From: Neolewinella persica DSM 23188
GTDB lineage: Bacteria; Bacteroidota; Bacteroidia; Chitinophagales; Saprospiraceae
NCBI RefSeq assembly: GCF_000373105.1
Contig: NZ_KB890427.1
Span: forward strand, 1 to 64,000
DNA: 64,000 nucleotides
Reading direction: 5' to 3'
Part shown: piece after piece, positions 8,524 to 17,695 of the stretch
How the letters are laid out: each line of letters starts with the position of its first letter
Numbering within the stretch: the first letter of the stretch is position 1
Translations under genes and position numbers: made by a program
The notes under the pieces: model-generated
What the model was told of the DNA's origin: nothing
The model's input: only the letters and a program-made list of their open reading frames with translations
Database searches by the model: none

Positions 8524-11500
8524 ATGGAAAAAATTGCCCCATACAAAGCCACCAACAAGATCCGCGTTTTAACGGCCGGTTCGCTTTTCGACGGCCACGA
8601 CGTGGCCATCAACATCATGCGCCGCATTATCCAACGCAGCGGCGCCGAGGTCATCCACCTGGGCCACAACCGGCCAGTGATGGAGGTGGTCAATGCCGCC
8701 ATTCAGGAAGACGTGCAATGTATCGCACTGACCTCCTACCAGGGTGGCCATATGGAATACTTTAAGTACGCTTACGACCTGTTGCGGGAGAAGAACGCCG
8801 GGCACATCAAGATCTTTGGCGGTGGTGGTGGCACTATCCTTCCTACAGAAATTGAAGAACTGCATGCTCACGGTATCGACCGGGTTTTTTCTCCCGACGA
8901 CGGCCGGTCCATGGGCCTGCAGGGCATGATCAATTACCTGCTGGAAAAGAGTGATTTCCCCGTCGGCAATGCTTTTGATCCTTCCATTGCATCCCGCGTT
9001 CCCGCCCAAGACCACCATACGATTGCGCGTACGATCTCGGCTGCGGAAAATTACCCGAAGGAGAACGCCAGCTGGCTGCCGGAAATGAAGGCAAAAGCCA
9101 AAGAAAACCCTATTCCTGTGCTGGGCATCACGGGTACGGGCGGTGCCGGAAAATCAAGCCTGGTCGACGAACTGGTGCTGCGCTACCTGACCCGCTTCCC
9201 CAAAAAAAAACTGGGCATCATCAGCGTTGATCCCTCAAAGCGGAAAACCGGCGGTGCCCTCCTGGGCGACCGGATCCGGATGAACGCCATCGCCAATGAC
9301 CGGGTGTTTATGCGCTCGCTGGCCACCCGCCAGTATAATGCTGCACTCTCTGCCGACATCGATTCTGCCATCGCGGTGATGAAAACGGCGGGCTTCGACC
9401 TCATTATTCTGGAGACCTCCGGCATTGGCCAGAGCGATTCCGAAATCGTGGACCACGCCGACCTGAGTGTCTACGTAATGACGCCGGAATTCGGTGCGCC
9501 GAGCCAGTTGGAGAAGATCGATATGCTCGATTTTGCCGACCTGATCGTGCTCAATAAATTCGATAAACGCGGTGCCCTCGATGCCATTCGCGCGGTCCGC
9601 AAGCAGTACCAGCGGAATAATGATTTGTGGGACAAGGACCTGGAGACCATGCCCGTTTTCGGTACCATCGCCAGTCAGTTCAATGACCCCGGCGTCAATA
9701 CTTTTTCCAATGCGTTGATGAGCCGTCTTTTCCCGGAGGAAACTGCCGGTAAACTGGACGAGGGTGAAAGCGAAAAGCAGTACATCATCCCGCCGTCACG
9801 CGTGCGCTACCTCTCCGAAATCAGTGAAACGATTCGTCGCTACGACAAGGAGGTGGAGGAGCAAAGTGAGCTGGCCCGGACCCTGTTCGGTATTCAGCGG
9901 ACGATGGAGCATATGGGCGACGACGCGCCGGTGCAAGGAGAGTTAGAAAAAGCAAGAGACGCCGTTAGCCAGGCCCTTACCCCTGAAAACAAAGCCCTGC
10001 TCGACGGCTGGGAAGCCAAGAAAGCCAGCTACCAGGGCGAGCACTTTACCTACGAAGTGCGCGGCCGGGAGATCAAGGTGGAGAACTTCACCGTATCTCT
10101 TAGCCACAATAGAATTCCCAAGGTGGTTCTTCCCAGGTGGAAGGACTACGGTGAGATCGTCCGCTGGACCGGTCAGGAGAACGTACCCGGAGAATTCCCC
10201 TTCACCGCCGGCGTATTTCCCTTCAAGCGGAAGGGCGAAGACCCTACCCGGATGTTTGCCGGAGAGGGCGGGCCGGAACGGACCAATAAGCGCTTCCACT
10301 ACCTCAGTAAGGGCACGCCCGCCAAGCGCCTGTCCACTGCCTTCGACTCGGTCACCCTCTACGGCGAGGACCCGAATGAGCGGCCCGATATTTACGGTAA
10401 AGTCGGTAATTCCGGCGTTAACGTAAGCTCCCTCAACGACGCCAAAAAGCTGTATTCCGGCTTCGACCTTTGCCATCCGAAGACTTCCGTCTCGATGACC
10501 ATCAACGGCCCCGCCGCCATCGTTACTGCCTTCTTTATGAATGCGGCCATCGACCAGCAGTGCGAGCGTTACATCACGGAGCACGGACTGGAAGCCAAAG
10601 TGGAGGCTGCCTTCAAAAAACATTACGACGATAAGGGGATCGAACGCCCCCGCTACAACGGCGAGCTCCCCGACGGCAACGATGGCCTCGGCCTCATGCT
10701 CCTGGGATTGACCGGAGACCAGGTGCTCGACGCTGCCGTCTACGCCGACCTCAAAGCCAAGGCGCTGAAGGCGGTGCGCGGCACCGTCCAGGCCGACATT
10801 CTGAAGGAAGATCAGGCCCAAAATACCTGCATCTTCTCTACCGAATTCTCCCTGAAACTGATGGGAGATATGCAGCAGACGTTCATTGACCAGGGTGTCC
10901 GGAATTTCTACTCCGTCTCGATCTCCGGCTACCATATCGCCGAAGCGGGTGCTAACCCGATCAGCCAGCTGGCCTTCACATTGTCCAACGGTTTCACCTT
11001 CGTGGAATACTACCTCTCGCGGGGGATGGACATCAACGATTTTGCCCCCAACCTGTCCTACTTCTTTTCCAACGGCGTTGACCCAGAATACGCTGTCATT
11101 GGCCGGGTGGCCCGGCGCATCTGGTCCAAGGCAATGAAGTATAAGTATGAGGCCAACGACCGCAGCCAGAAGCTGAAATACCATATTCAAACGAGTGGGC
11201 GGAGCCTGCACGCACAGGAGATCGATTTCAATGACATCCGCACCACCCTGCAGGCGCTCTACGCGATCTACGACAATTGCAACTCGCTGCACACCAATGC
11301 TTACGATGAGGCGATCACCACGCCTACGGAAGACAGCGTCCGCCGGGCCGTGGCCATCCAGATGATCATCAACCACGAACTGGGGTTGGCGAAAAACGAG
11401 AATCCACTACAGGGCAGCTTTATCATCGATGAACTCACCGACCTGGTGGAAGAAGCCGTACTGCTGGAATTTGACCGGATGACGGAGCGTGGAGGCGTCA

Positions 11501-11877
11501 TCGGCGCCATGGAAACCATGTACCAGCGCGGTAAGATCCAGGAAGAAAGCATGCACTACGAGATGCTGAAGCACACGGGCGAATACCCGATCATTGGGGT
11601 AAACACCTTCCTGTCCAGCAAGGGCTCGCCGACGGTAATTCCGGAGGAGGTCATCCGGGCAACGGAAGACGAAAAGCAACTGCAAATTGCCAACCTGAAC
11701 GCTATCCATGAAGCTCACTCGGACAAATCTGCGGAAAGCATCGCCAAACTGAAAACCATGGCCGTTAACAACGAAAACGTCTTCGAAGAACTGCTGGATA
11801 CGGTGAAGCACTGCTCGTTGGGGCAGATCACTAATGCTTTGTTTTCGGTGGGGGGGCAGTATCGGCGGAGTATGTAG
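8524..11877 (+). CDS. icmF: Fused B12-dependent isobutyryl-CoA mutase (IcmF type)
   Basis: 1117 residues from the ATG at 8524, in the order diagnostic of IcmF. First is a cobalamin-binding domain (about residues 10-140) with the DGHD motif whose His ligates cobalt. Next is a MeaB-like G-protein chaperone domain (about 195-430) with Walker [10 protein letters not shown] near residue 205 and NKFD near 343. Last is the large mutase domain (about 540-1090) with [20 protein letters not shown], the IcmF version of the methylmalonyl-CoA mutase signature. Known members interconvert isobutyryl-CoA and n-butyryl-CoA, and some act on isovaleryl-/pivalyl-CoA; GTP hydrolysis protects the cofactor. Substrate preference cannot be settled by eye. 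A 20-residue upstream extension with a non-ATG start is possible but not conserved. A DUF5522 and a BtuF-like gene follow on the same strand. Confidence 0.93.
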   Translation: MEKIAPYKATNKIRVLTAGSLFDGHDVAINIMRRIIQRSGAEVIHLGHNRPVMEVVNAAIQEDVQCIALTSYQGGHMEYFKYAYDLLREKNAGHIKIFGGGGGTILPTEIEELHAHGIDRVFSPDDGRSMGLQGMINYLLEKSDFPVGNAFDPSIASRVPAQDHHTIARTISAAENYPKENASWLPEMKAKAKENPIPVLGITGTGGAGKSSLVDELVLRYLTRFPKKKLGIISVDPSKRKTGGALLGDRIRMNAIANDRVFMRSLATRQYNAALSADIDSAIAVMKTAGFDLIILETSGIGQSDSEIVDHADLSVYVMTPEFGAPSQLEKIDMLDFADLIVLNKFDKRGALDAIRAVRKQYQRNNDLWDKDLETMPVFGTIASQFNDPGVNTFSNALMSRLFPEETAGKLDEGESEKQYIIPPSRVRYLSEISETIRRYDKEVEEQSELARTLFGIQRTMEHMGDDAPVQGELEKARDAVSQALTPENKALLDGWEAKKASYQGEHFTYEVRGREIKVENFTVSLSHNRIPKVVLPRWKDYGEIVRWTGQENVPGEFPFTAGVFPFKRKGEDPTRMFAGEGGPERTNKRFHYLSKGTPAKRLSTAFDSVTLYGEDPNERPDIYGKVGNSGVNVSSLNDAKKLYSGFDLCHPKTSVSMTINGPAAIVTAFFMNAAIDQQCERYITEHGLEAKVEAAFKKHYDDKGIERPRYNGELPDGNDGLGLMLLGLTGDQVLDAAVYADLKAKALKAVRGTVQADILKEDQAQNTCIFSTEFSLKLMGDMQQTFIDQGVRNFYSVSISGYHIAEAGANPISQLAFTLSNGFTFVEYYLSRGMDINDFAPNLSYFFSNGVDPEYAVIGRVARRIWSKAMKYKYEANDRSQKLKYHIQTSGRSLHAQEIDFNDIRTTLQALYAIYDNCNSLHTNAYDEAITTPTEDSVRRAVAIQMIINHELGLAKNENPLQGSFIIDELTDLVEEAVLLEFDRMTERGGVIGAMETMYQRGKIQEESMHYEMLKHTGEYPIIGVNTFLSSKGSPTVIPEEVIRATEDEKQLQIANLNAIHEAHSDKSAESIAKLKTMAVNNENVFEELLDTVKHCSLGQITNALFSVGGQYRRSM

Positions 11878-11881
11878 GGGT

Positions 11882-12043
11882 TCGCCTCTCCCCCGGCCCC
11901 TCTACCCGGGAGAGGGGAGACGTTTCTGCTCGCTTTCGCTCGTGTTGCCATGATGTTGGAAACTTGAGATTAAGCTCTAGAAACATCCTCTTTTCACCTA
12001 TAAACATCAATGCTTGGGCCACCCCTCTCCGGGGGAGAGGCGA
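11882..12043. repeat. Intergenic inverted repeat of 15 bp
   Basis: TCGCCTCTCCCCCGG at 11882-11896 is exactly complementary to CCGGGGGAGAGGCGA at 12029-12043. The left arm continues into its own small hairpin (CCCCTCTACCCGGGAGAGGGG). It fills most of the gap between icmF and the DUF5522 gene, so it would fold in any read-through transcript. CTCTCCC-type REP sequences of this look are widespread in bacteria. Confidence 0.7.
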
Positions 12044-12102
12044 CTTGGGACGTAGTGGCCACCAACCATTGACCAACCTCCCAAGAGGTGTAAAACGTAA
12101 AA

Positions 12103-12300
12103 ATGCCACAACCAAATAAAGATCCACAATCCCCTAAAAAAAAGGAAGACACTGCCACAGTCGCCGTATCCGAAGACTACTACTTCGACGACAACGGCCT
12201 AATGGTGATGACGGCCGCCTTTCACAGCAAGCGCGGTTTTTGCTGCGGCAACGCCTGCCGGCATTGCCCGTATGACCACGTCAACGTTACGGAGAAATGA
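12103..12300 (+). CDS. DUF5522 family small cysteine-rich protein
   Basis: 65 residues. After a charged, Lys/Pro-rich N-terminus comes DYYFDDNGLMVMTAAFHSKR and then a Cys cluster, RGFCCGNACRHCPYDH, which is the DUF5522 hallmark. Four Cys plus His in this spacing suggest a metal site (zinc or iron-sulfur), which is inference. Its stop overlaps the start of the next gene (ATGA-type overlap at 12297-12300), so translation is probably coupled to the BtuF-like protein. Function unknown. Confidence 0.85.
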   Translation: MPQPNKDPQSPKKKEDTATVAVSEDYYFDDNGLMVMTAAFHSKRGFCCGNACRHCPYDHVNVTEK

Positions 12301-13058
12301 TCACGACGACGGACCAATTGGGGACGGTGCTTGAGCTGCCGGGGATACCCCGGCGCATTGTTTGCCTGGTGCCCTCGATCACGGAGTTGTTGGTCGATTT
12401 GGGACTGGAAAGCTCGGTGGTGGGATGCACCAAATTTTGTGTCCGTCCCTCGCACCTGCGTTCCCGCCAAAAGATCGTCGGAGGTACAAAAAACGTGCGT
12501 CTGGAGAAAGTGACGGCGTTGTCTCCAGACCTGATCATCGCCAATAAGGAGGAGAATACGCAGGAGGACGTGGCGTTCCTGGCCGGGCAGTTTCGGGTGT
12601 GGGTCAGCCAGGTGAGCACCGTGGCGGAGGCAAATGAAATGATCACCAGTCTCGGCCGTCTATTCGCCGTGGAAGAACGCGCTGCGGCCATCATTACCGC
12701 CAACCGGAAGGCGCTGGAACAGCACAAATTACCGAGCCCGCAAAAAGCGCTCTACCTGATCTGGCGAGACCCATGGATGAGCGTGGGCGGAGATACTTAC
12801 ATCAGCGATGTGATGCGGGAAATCGGTTATGAAAATGTGGTAAGTGACCAGCTGCGTTATCCTACCCTTTCGGTCGAAGAGATTCGGGCTTTGGCCCCGG
12901 AACAAATCCTCCTTTCTTCCGAACCTTATCCCTTTAAAGCGGAACATTTAACCGAATGGTTGGAAATTTTGCCCCAGGCGAAAGTTGCGTTGGCTGATGG
13001 GGAATTTTTTTCCTGGTATGGGTCTCGGTTGGGGAATTTGGCAGGGCTTCTCTCTTAG
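12297..13058 (+). CDS. Cobalamin-type (BtuF-like) helical-backbone metal receptor, without signal peptide
   Basis: 253 residues. The fold signature of class III periplasmic binding proteins is clear: RRIVCLVPSITELLVDLGL at residues 19-37, VVGCTKFCVRPSHL, VGGTKNVRLEKVTALSPDLI, then a long helix, and YLIWRDPWMSVGGDTYISDV and LLSSEPYPFK in the second lobe. BtuF-like proteins normally deliver B12 or siderophore iron to an ABC importer. Here there is no signal peptide or lipobox: the protein starts MITTTDQLGTVLELPG. It is translationally coupled to the DUF5522 gene and lies just after a B12-dependent mutase, so a cytoplasmic corrinoid-handling role is possible but unproven. No btuC/btuD neighbours are present. 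Confidence 0.85.
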   Translation: MITTTDQLGTVLELPGIPRRIVCLVPSITELLVDLGLESSVVGCTKFCVRPSHLRSRQKIVGGTKNVRLEKVTALSPDLIIANKEENTQEDVAFLAGQFRVWVSQVSTVAEANEMITSLGRLFAVEERAAAIITANRKALEQHKLPSPQKALYLIWRDPWMSVGGDTYISDVMREIGYENVVSDQLRYPTLSVEEIRALAPEQILLSSEPYPFKAEHLTEWLEILPQAKVALADGEFFSWYGSRLGNLAGLLS

Positions 13059-13063
13059 AAGGT

Positions 13064-13090
13064 GGCGGGGCCGCAGGTGCAAGGGAAAGG
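13064..13090 (+). repeat. Dispersed repeat family: single arm
   Basis: GGCGGGGCCGCAGGTGCAAG followed by GGAAAGGATTAAAAG, beginning 5 bp after the stop codon of the BtuF-like gene. It has the same orientation as the left arms of the paired copies; no right arm is nearby. Confidence 0.8.
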
Positions 13091-13177
13091 ATTAAAAGAA
13101 AGAGACATGGGCAGGGATGGACTTTCGTAAAAGATGAAATTAAACAAAAATTATTTCATTAAAATACATATAAACTT

Positions 13178-13209
13178 TTTGTTTGTTATCGTTTTGGCAA
13201 CTATCTTTA
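13178..13209 (+). promoter_or_regulatory. Predicted Bacteroidota-type promoter for the radical SAM gene
   Basis: TTTG at 13178-13181 (-33 element) and TATCTTTA at 13202-13209 (-7 element, consensus TAnnTTTG with one mismatch) are 20 bp apart, the spacing expected for the primary sigma factor of this phylum. The region is AT-rich, unlike its surroundings, and lies 31 bp before the ATG at 13240. Confidence 0.55.
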
Positions 13210-13239
13210 CGTCGTCAAACCTGCCTTTTGGTACCACTT

Positions 13240-14487
13240 ATGAATGAAAGAGTAAAGGAAAAACTAGAGATTCTGTCTGATGCAGCGAAGTACGATGTGT
13301 CCTGTTCATCAAGCGGCAGTAATCGAAAAAACACCAAAGGTGGCTTAGGGAATTCGAATGGAGTGGGTATTTGCCATAGCTATACGGAAGATGGACGTTG
13401 TGTCTCCCTGCTGAAAATATTGCTGACCAATCACTGTATTTTCGACTGCGCGTACTGCGTGAGCCGCCGAAGTAATGATGTCAAACGAGCGGCCTTCACC
13501 GTACAAGAGGTCGTTGACCTGACGATCAATTTTTATCGACGGAATTATATTGAAGGACTGTTCCTGAGTTCTGGTATTTTCAAAGATGTGGATTACACAA
13601 TGGAACGATTGGTCCGTATCGCTAAGGAGCTGCGAACGAAACACAAATTCAATGGCTATATTCATCTTAAGGCAATACCAGGCGCAAGCGATGAACTCAT
13701 CCATGAAGCTGGGCTGTATGCTGACCGGTTGAGTGTGAACCTGGAGATTCCTTCGGAAATGAGTTTGAAAAAAGTAGCGCCTGAGAAGAACTATAAAGAG
13801 GTCTACAAGCCAATGAATTACCTGACGGGGGCCATACAAGGTTTTAAGGAGGAAAAGACGGCCATTCGATCCACGCCTAAATTTGCGCCTGCCGGACAAA
13901 GCACGCAAATGGTCATCGGCGCAACGCCCGAAAATGACCTGACGGTACTTAACCTGGCAGATAATCTTTACCAGCAGCAGCAACTAAAAAGGGTCTACTA
14001 TTCTGGTTACGTGCCGATCAGTTCCGACAACAGGGTGCCCACCCTCAAGCAGCCGCCGGTGATCCGGGAAAACAGGTTGTATCAGGCAGATTGGCTGATG
14101 CGGTTCTATGAATTCAAGGTGGATGAGATCGTGAATGAGGTACATCCGGAGCTTGATCTGGAGCTGGACCCGAAAGCCGCCTATGCGCTTCGCAATCCAC
14201 ACTTATTTCCAATCGATGTTAACAACGCCACCTATCATGAGATTTTGCGAGTGCCAGGGGTAGGGGTTAGATCTGCCAAGAAGATTGTTTCGGCACGAAG
14301 GCACGGAAAACTACGTTTTGATAACCTGAAGAAAATAGGTGTCGTCTTAAAAAGGGCCCGGTTTTTCATTACGTGCGCGGACAAGGAATTTAATCTCCTG
14401 GGCAAAGATCCGCTGGTAATCCGACAAATATTTACTGCTCCCAGTCGACAAAAAGCCGGATTCAACCAGCTTAGTCTGTTTGGCTGA
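13240..14487 (+). CDS. Putative DNA modification/repair radical SAM protein (TIGR03916 type)
   Basis: 415 residues from the ATG at 13240 (MNERVKEKLEILSDAAKYDV). The radical SAM cluster motif is CIFDCAYC (Cys-x3-Cys-x2-Cys) around residue 67, followed by a TIM-barrel-like body (IEGLFLSSGIF, GYIHLKAIPGA, DRLSVNLEIPS). The C-terminus has a helix-hairpin-helix DNA-binding element, VNNATYHEILRVPGVGVRSA. This matches the 'radical SAM linked to uracil-DNA glycosylase' family, predicted to act on damaged or modified DNA. The companion gene begins 26 bp downstream. Neither a reaction nor a substrate is established, and no uracil-DNA glycosylase gene is in the window. Confidence 0.88.
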   Translation: MNERVKEKLEILSDAAKYDVSCSSSGSNRKNTKGGLGNSNGVGICHSYTEDGRCVSLLKILLTNHCIFDCAYCVSRRSNDVKRAAFTVQEVVDLTINFYRRNYIEGLFLSSGIFKDVDYTMERLVRIAKELRTKHKFNGYIHLKAIPGASDELIHEAGLYADRLSVNLEIPSEMSLKKVAPEKNYKEVYKPMNYLTGAIQGFKEEKTAIRSTPKFAPAGQSTQMVIGATPENDLTVLNLADNLYQQQQLKRVYYSGYVPISSDNRVPTLKQPPVIRENRLYQADWLMRFYEFKVDEIVNEVHPELDLELDPKAAYALRNPHLFPIDVNNATYHEILRVPGVGVRSAKKIVSARRHGKLRFDNLKKIGVVLKRARFFITCADKEFNLLGKDPLVIRQIFTAPSRQKAGFNQLSLFG

Positions 14488-14513
14488 TCGTTTGACCTAA
14501 TTTAAAATAGAAA

Positions 14514-15281
14514 ATGGTCTTAACCTACGATGGAACTTTTGAGGGGTTGTTGTCCGCTATTTTCGAGACCTATCGCTTGAAGATTGCGGTAGCTGAGATC
14601 ATCCCTAAGGATGAATGGCAGAACAGCCTGTTTGAGCACCCCACTCACGTGGCAACGAATGAGGAATGGGCAAAGCGGGTCTTGATTGGCGTACAGAAAA
14701 AGAGTTCTAAAAAGGCCACCAAACTACTTTATCATTGTTTCCTTTCGGAACTACCGGGCATCTCCATGCTGATCTTCGATTTTATTAAAAAGTCAGTCAA
14801 CTCTAACATCGACATTACGGATAACTTTGGCGACGACACGGTTTTGCAACTCCACCAAATAAAGAAGAAGATCGGGCGGGAAGTACACCGGATGCACGCC
14901 TTTGTCCGGTTCCAGTGCACGAAAGATGACATTTACTACTCCGTCATCGAGCCTGACTTCAACGTACTTCCATTATTGAACGATCATTTTGAAAAGCGTT
15001 ACCCCGCTCAGGAGTGGTTGATCTATGATGTTAAACGGCACTACGGCATCTTTTACAACAAAGACAAAACCGAATACATCACGTTTGAAGACGATACACA
15101 GCTGCAATACCGGCAGCTGAACGAAAGTGTACTGGACGAATCGGAACCTGAGTACCAGATTCTCTGGAAAAGTTACTTCGACAACGTGAATATCCCGGAG
15201 CGGAGGAACATGAAATTGCATTTGCAGCACGTGCCTAAGCGGTACTGGAAGTATTTGTCGGAGAAGCGGGCGCAGTTTTAA
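14514..15281 (+). CDS. DUF4130 / TIGR03915 family DNA metabolism protein
   Basis: 255 residues. The start MVLTYDGTFEGLLSAIFETY is the family's signature opening, and later segments (KIGREVHRMHAFVRFQ, LNDHFEKRYPAQEWLIYDV, YFDNVNIPERRN, PKRYWKYLSE) fit the DUF4130 domain throughout. The family is the standard partner of the upstream radical SAM protein; in some bacteria it is fused to a uracil-DNA-glycosylase-like domain. Here the protein ends after the DUF4130 part, so that glycosylase module is absent or encoded elsewhere. It is almost certainly co-transcribed with the radical SAM gene. The reaction is unknown; a role in excision or reversal of base damage is the usual prediction. Confidence 0.87.
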   Translation: MVLTYDGTFEGLLSAIFETYRLKIAVAEIIPKDEWQNSLFEHPTHVATNEEWAKRVLIGVQKKSSKKATKLLYHCFLSELPGISMLIFDFIKKSVNSNIDITDNFGDDTVLQLHQIKKKIGREVHRMHAFVRFQCTKDDIYYSVIEPDFNVLPLLNDHFEKRYPAQEWLIYDVKRHYGIFYNKDKTEYITFEDDTQLQYRQLNESVLDESEPEYQILWKSYFDNVNIPERRNMKLHLQHVPKRYWKYLSEKRAQF

Positions 15282-15454
15282 TTTAAATTTGTTGGTTGCC
15301 GTTGCAGAGCAGCACAGAGCGCTACCGGTGAATCGCAATTTGCAAAAACGACTACAGAAAGACGGTGTGCCATCAGCAGTGAAGTTGATTATCAGGGCTG
15401 ATGATCGTCAAACATTAGGGGAAAAGCGAGGTGCCCAGAATCAATTCAGGTGAA

Positions 15455-15477
15455 AAAGTTAGATTAGCCTAACTTTG
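15455..15477 (+). promoter_or_regulatory. DtxR/MntR-like operator overlapping a -7 promoter box
   Basis: The 22-bp interval 15455-15476 has perfect 8-bp arms AAAGTTAG and CTAACTTT around a 6-bp centre. Its middle, TTAGATTAGCCTAACTTT, agrees with the classical DtxR/IdeR box at about 15 of 18 positions. The right arm overlaps TAACTTTG at 15470-15477, an exact TAnnTTTG -7 element, 20 bp before the ATG of the metal-binding-protein gene. Repressor binding would therefore block transcription when the metal (Mn or Fe) is abundant. The regulator gene is not in the window. Confidence 0.7.
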
Positions 15478-15497
15478 CAAAAAGCATAACCTCCACC

Positions 15498-16520
15498 ATG
15501 CGCCTGATTTGTCAATTCCTACTCTTGTTCTGCGGCCTTAACGGCCTGTGCTTCGCCCAGGCCACTCAGGATGAAACCCTCCCCCTGGTAGTAACTTCCG
15601 CTTCCATCTTTGCTGACATGACGGCGATGATCGCCGGCGGCCACGTCCGCATCGAATCGGTGGTACCCATTGGCGGAGACCCGCACATTTACGAACCAAC
15701 GCCGGCCGACGTCCAGCTGGTGGCCCGTGCTAACCTGGTCCTGATCAACGGCCTGACGTTCGAAGGCTGGATGAACGAGCTGATCGAAAACAGCGGGACT
15801 TCCGCTGAGACGATTACCATCACCGAAGGCATCGGATCAATTGCCAGCGAAGAATACGCCAACTCCAGCGATCCACACGCCTGGATGACGGCAGCAAACG
15901 GTCTGATTTACGTTCGTAACATCCGCGATGCCCTCATTGAGTTAGACCCCTTTAACCGTAAGGTCTATGAATTCAACGCCGGCGTGTACCTGCAACAGCT
16001 AGAGGACCTCGACGCCGAAATCTTCCGGCAAATCGCCTCCATCCCCGAAAAAGACCGGATTCTGATTACCAGTCACGATGCCTTTCGGTATTATGGCCGC
16101 CACTACGGTATCCAGGTCGAAGCCGCTCTCGGCACCAGTACCGACGCTGAAGTGCAGACCTCCGACGTGAACCGGTTAACCAACATCATCCGCGACTCTG
16201 GCGTACCGGCCATCTTCGTAGAAAGCACCATCAACCCTAAGCTTATCCGTCAGATTGCAATCGACAACAACGTCATCATCGGCGGCTACCTCTACGCCGA
16301 CTCCCTGGGGGAACCCGATACCGAAGCTGGCACCTACCTGGGGATGCTTAGCTCCAATACCAACACCATCGTGCAGGCCCTGAAAGGAAATACTACCGAC
16401 ATCAAGGATGGTATGGGCCCAAAGGCTGGCCAGCAGCTTATCCTGCTGGGCATTATTCTGGCAGTTATGGCGGGGGCATTTTTCTTTATGGTGCAAAGGA
16501 TTAATCGGGGTGTTGCTTAA
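15498..16520 (+). CDS. Metal (Mn/Zn) ABC transporter substrate-binding protein, membrane-tethered
   Basis: 340 residues, cluster A-I (ZnuA/PsaA/TroA) family. A signal peptide (MRLICQFLLLFCGLNGLCFA) precedes the mature domain. Expected ligands are visible: His in GGDPHIYEPTPADV, His in SDPHAWM, His in ITSHDAFRYYGRHYG, Glu in FVESTINPK and Asp in YADSLGEP. Three His plus Glu and Asp, without a His-rich loop, favour manganese or iron over zinc, as does the DtxR/MntR-like operator upstream. The C-terminus carries a hydrophobic helix (LILLGIILAVMAGAFFFMV), so the protein appears anchored at both synthesis and maturity, which is unusual for this family. The ATPase gene follows after 240 bp. Confidence 0.9.
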   Translation: MRLICQFLLLFCGLNGLCFAQATQDETLPLVVTSASIFADMTAMIAGGHVRIESVVPIGGDPHIYEPTPADVQLVARANLVLINGLTFEGWMNELIENSGTSAETITITEGIGSIASEEYANSSDPHAWMTAANGLIYVRNIRDALIELDPFNRKVYEFNAGVYLQQLEDLDAEIFRQIASIPEKDRILITSHDAFRYYGRHYGIQVEAALGTSTDAEVQTSDVNRLTNIIRDSGVPAIFVESTINPKLIRQIAIDNNVIIGGYLYADSLGEPDTEAGTYLGMLSSNTNTIVQALKGNTTDIKDGMGPKAGQQLILLGIILAVMAGAFFFMVQRINRGVA

Positions 16521-16558
16521 GTAAAACCTAATGATCATCAATTCAAAACGCGAATCAT

Positions 16559-16713
16559 GCGATTTACACCTCCGGGGAGCTCGCGCTATCCGCTTTGCGT
16601 CTGGCTCAACGCCCGGAGGAGAAACCGCCAGGATGACCATGAAACGATTTCTCATCGGAGGCGTGTAACGGGCGAAGCCCCGCTTTACGAGTTCCTCCGA
16701 TGTGTAAATTGCG
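16559..16713. repeat. Imperfect inverted repeat between the two metal-transport genes
   Basis: GCGATTTACACCTCCGG at 16559-16575 and CCGATGTGTAAATTGCG at 16697-16713 are imperfect inverted copies sharing an ATTTACAC core. Several CCTCCG/CGGAGG words lie inside. The gap between the binding protein and the ATPase (about 240 bp) contains no supportable gene; a 63-codon frame in it is made of repeat sequence. The ATG of the ATPase is preceded by AATTAACAATTAACC. Confidence 0.4.
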
Positions 16714-16760
16714 AAGCGGAACCAGATAATTTAAGAATCACCAATTAACAATTAACCATC

Positions 16761-17504
16761 ATGCCCGCCATAACAGTTTCCGACCTCTCCGTAGCCTACG
16801 ACCGCAAACGCGTACTCAGCAATATCTTCCTGGAGATCGAAGAAGGGCATCGGTACGGGATATTGGGCCCCAATGGGTCGGGTAAATCAACTTTGCTGAA
16901 AGCAATTCTGGGCTTAATCGAAGACTACACCGGTACCGTTGAGGTACTGGGGCAGGAGGTGCAGAAAGTCCGCAGGCAAGTGGTCTACGTACCGCAGCGA
17001 AGCGAGATTGATTTCACCTTCCCGGCAACCGTCCGGGACGTAGTGCTGATGGGCCGATATCCCCACAAGAAAGTCTTTCAACGCCTGAACAAAGAAGACC
17101 ACCAGCTGGCCGATGCGGCGCTGGAAGAACTGGACATTGTCAATCTGCAAAACCGGCAGATCGGGGAACTCTCCGGGGGGCAGCAGCAACGGACTTTCCT
17201 GGCCCGGGCCATGGCCCAGCAGGCGGACATTCTTATGCTCGACGAACCCTTCGTTGGGGTGGATATTCCGACCGAAGAGAAGATCATCGCCGTACTCCGA
17301 AAGCTCTCCGAAGCAGGTAAAACCCTGCTAGTGGTCCACCATGACCTCCAGGCAGTACCCGAGTATTTTGACCATGTCATCCTCCTCAACCAACGATTGA
17401 TCGCCCACGGGACAACGGAAGAAGTTTTTACGCCGGAGTTGCTGAAGCAGGCTTTTGGTGGGCAGTTGGCGCTACTACAGCAAGCAGGGGGGTTGGCGAA
17501 GTAG
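16761..17504 (+). CDS. Metal ABC transporter ATP-binding protein (ZnuC/MntB type)
   Basis: 247 residues, a single nucleotide-binding domain. Walker A GPNGSGKST is at about residues 36-44, the Q-loop in VVYVPQRSEIDFTFP (this PQR-x-DFTFP form is typical of Mn/Zn importers), signature LSGGQQQR near 137, Walker B ILMLDEPFVGVD near 157 and the H-loop VHHD near 194. It should energise import of the metal captured by the upstream binding protein. No integral-membrane permease gene (ZnuB/MntC type) follows: after a 200-bp repeat-containing gap the next gene is a HAD phosphatase. The permease must be elsewhere or this set is incomplete. Confidence 0.9.
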   Translation: MPAITVSDLSVAYDRKRVLSNIFLEIEEGHRYGILGPNGSGKSTLLKAILGLIEDYTGTVEVLGQEVQKVRRQVVYVPQRSEIDFTFPATVRDVVLMGRYPHKKVFQRLNKEDHQLADAALEELDIVNLQNRQIGELSGGQQQRTFLARAMAQQADILMLDEPFVGVDIPTEEKIIAVLRKLSEAGKTLLVVHHDLQAVPEYFDHVILLNQRLIAHGTTEEVFTPELLKQAFGGQLALLQQAGGLAK

Positions 17505-17695
17505 CCACCAAGGAGTGGTCAAATTTTAATTGTCCTGGATGAGGCTGCACGCCGAAATCCGGGGTAAAAGATGGGCGATTAGTATTGCGGCGCTGCGCGC
17601 CGCCATAGGTAAGGGGACCCTTTCGCACCCCGGGTAAAAGCCCGCTCCGCGACCTTTCACCGGGGGCGAAAAAAGTTCGACCACTCCGTGGTCAC
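17505..17695. repeat. Intergenic inverted repeat flanking the gap after the metal ATPase gene
   Basis: CCACCAAGGAGTGGTCA (17505-17521) and CGACCACTCCGTGGTCA (17679-17695) share the inverted core GGAGTGGTC/GACCACTCC. Between them are GC-rich words (GGCGGCGCGCAGCGCC type, CCCCGGGTAAAAGC). No coding potential seen. The arms begin directly at the upstream stop codon and end about 20 bp before the next ATG. Confidence 0.55.

Noticed and set aside
9943-11376. 477-codon ORF opposite icmF
   Set aside because: Shadow of the high-GC mutase gene on the other strand; no recognisable domain, while the plus-strand frame is a complete conserved enzyme.
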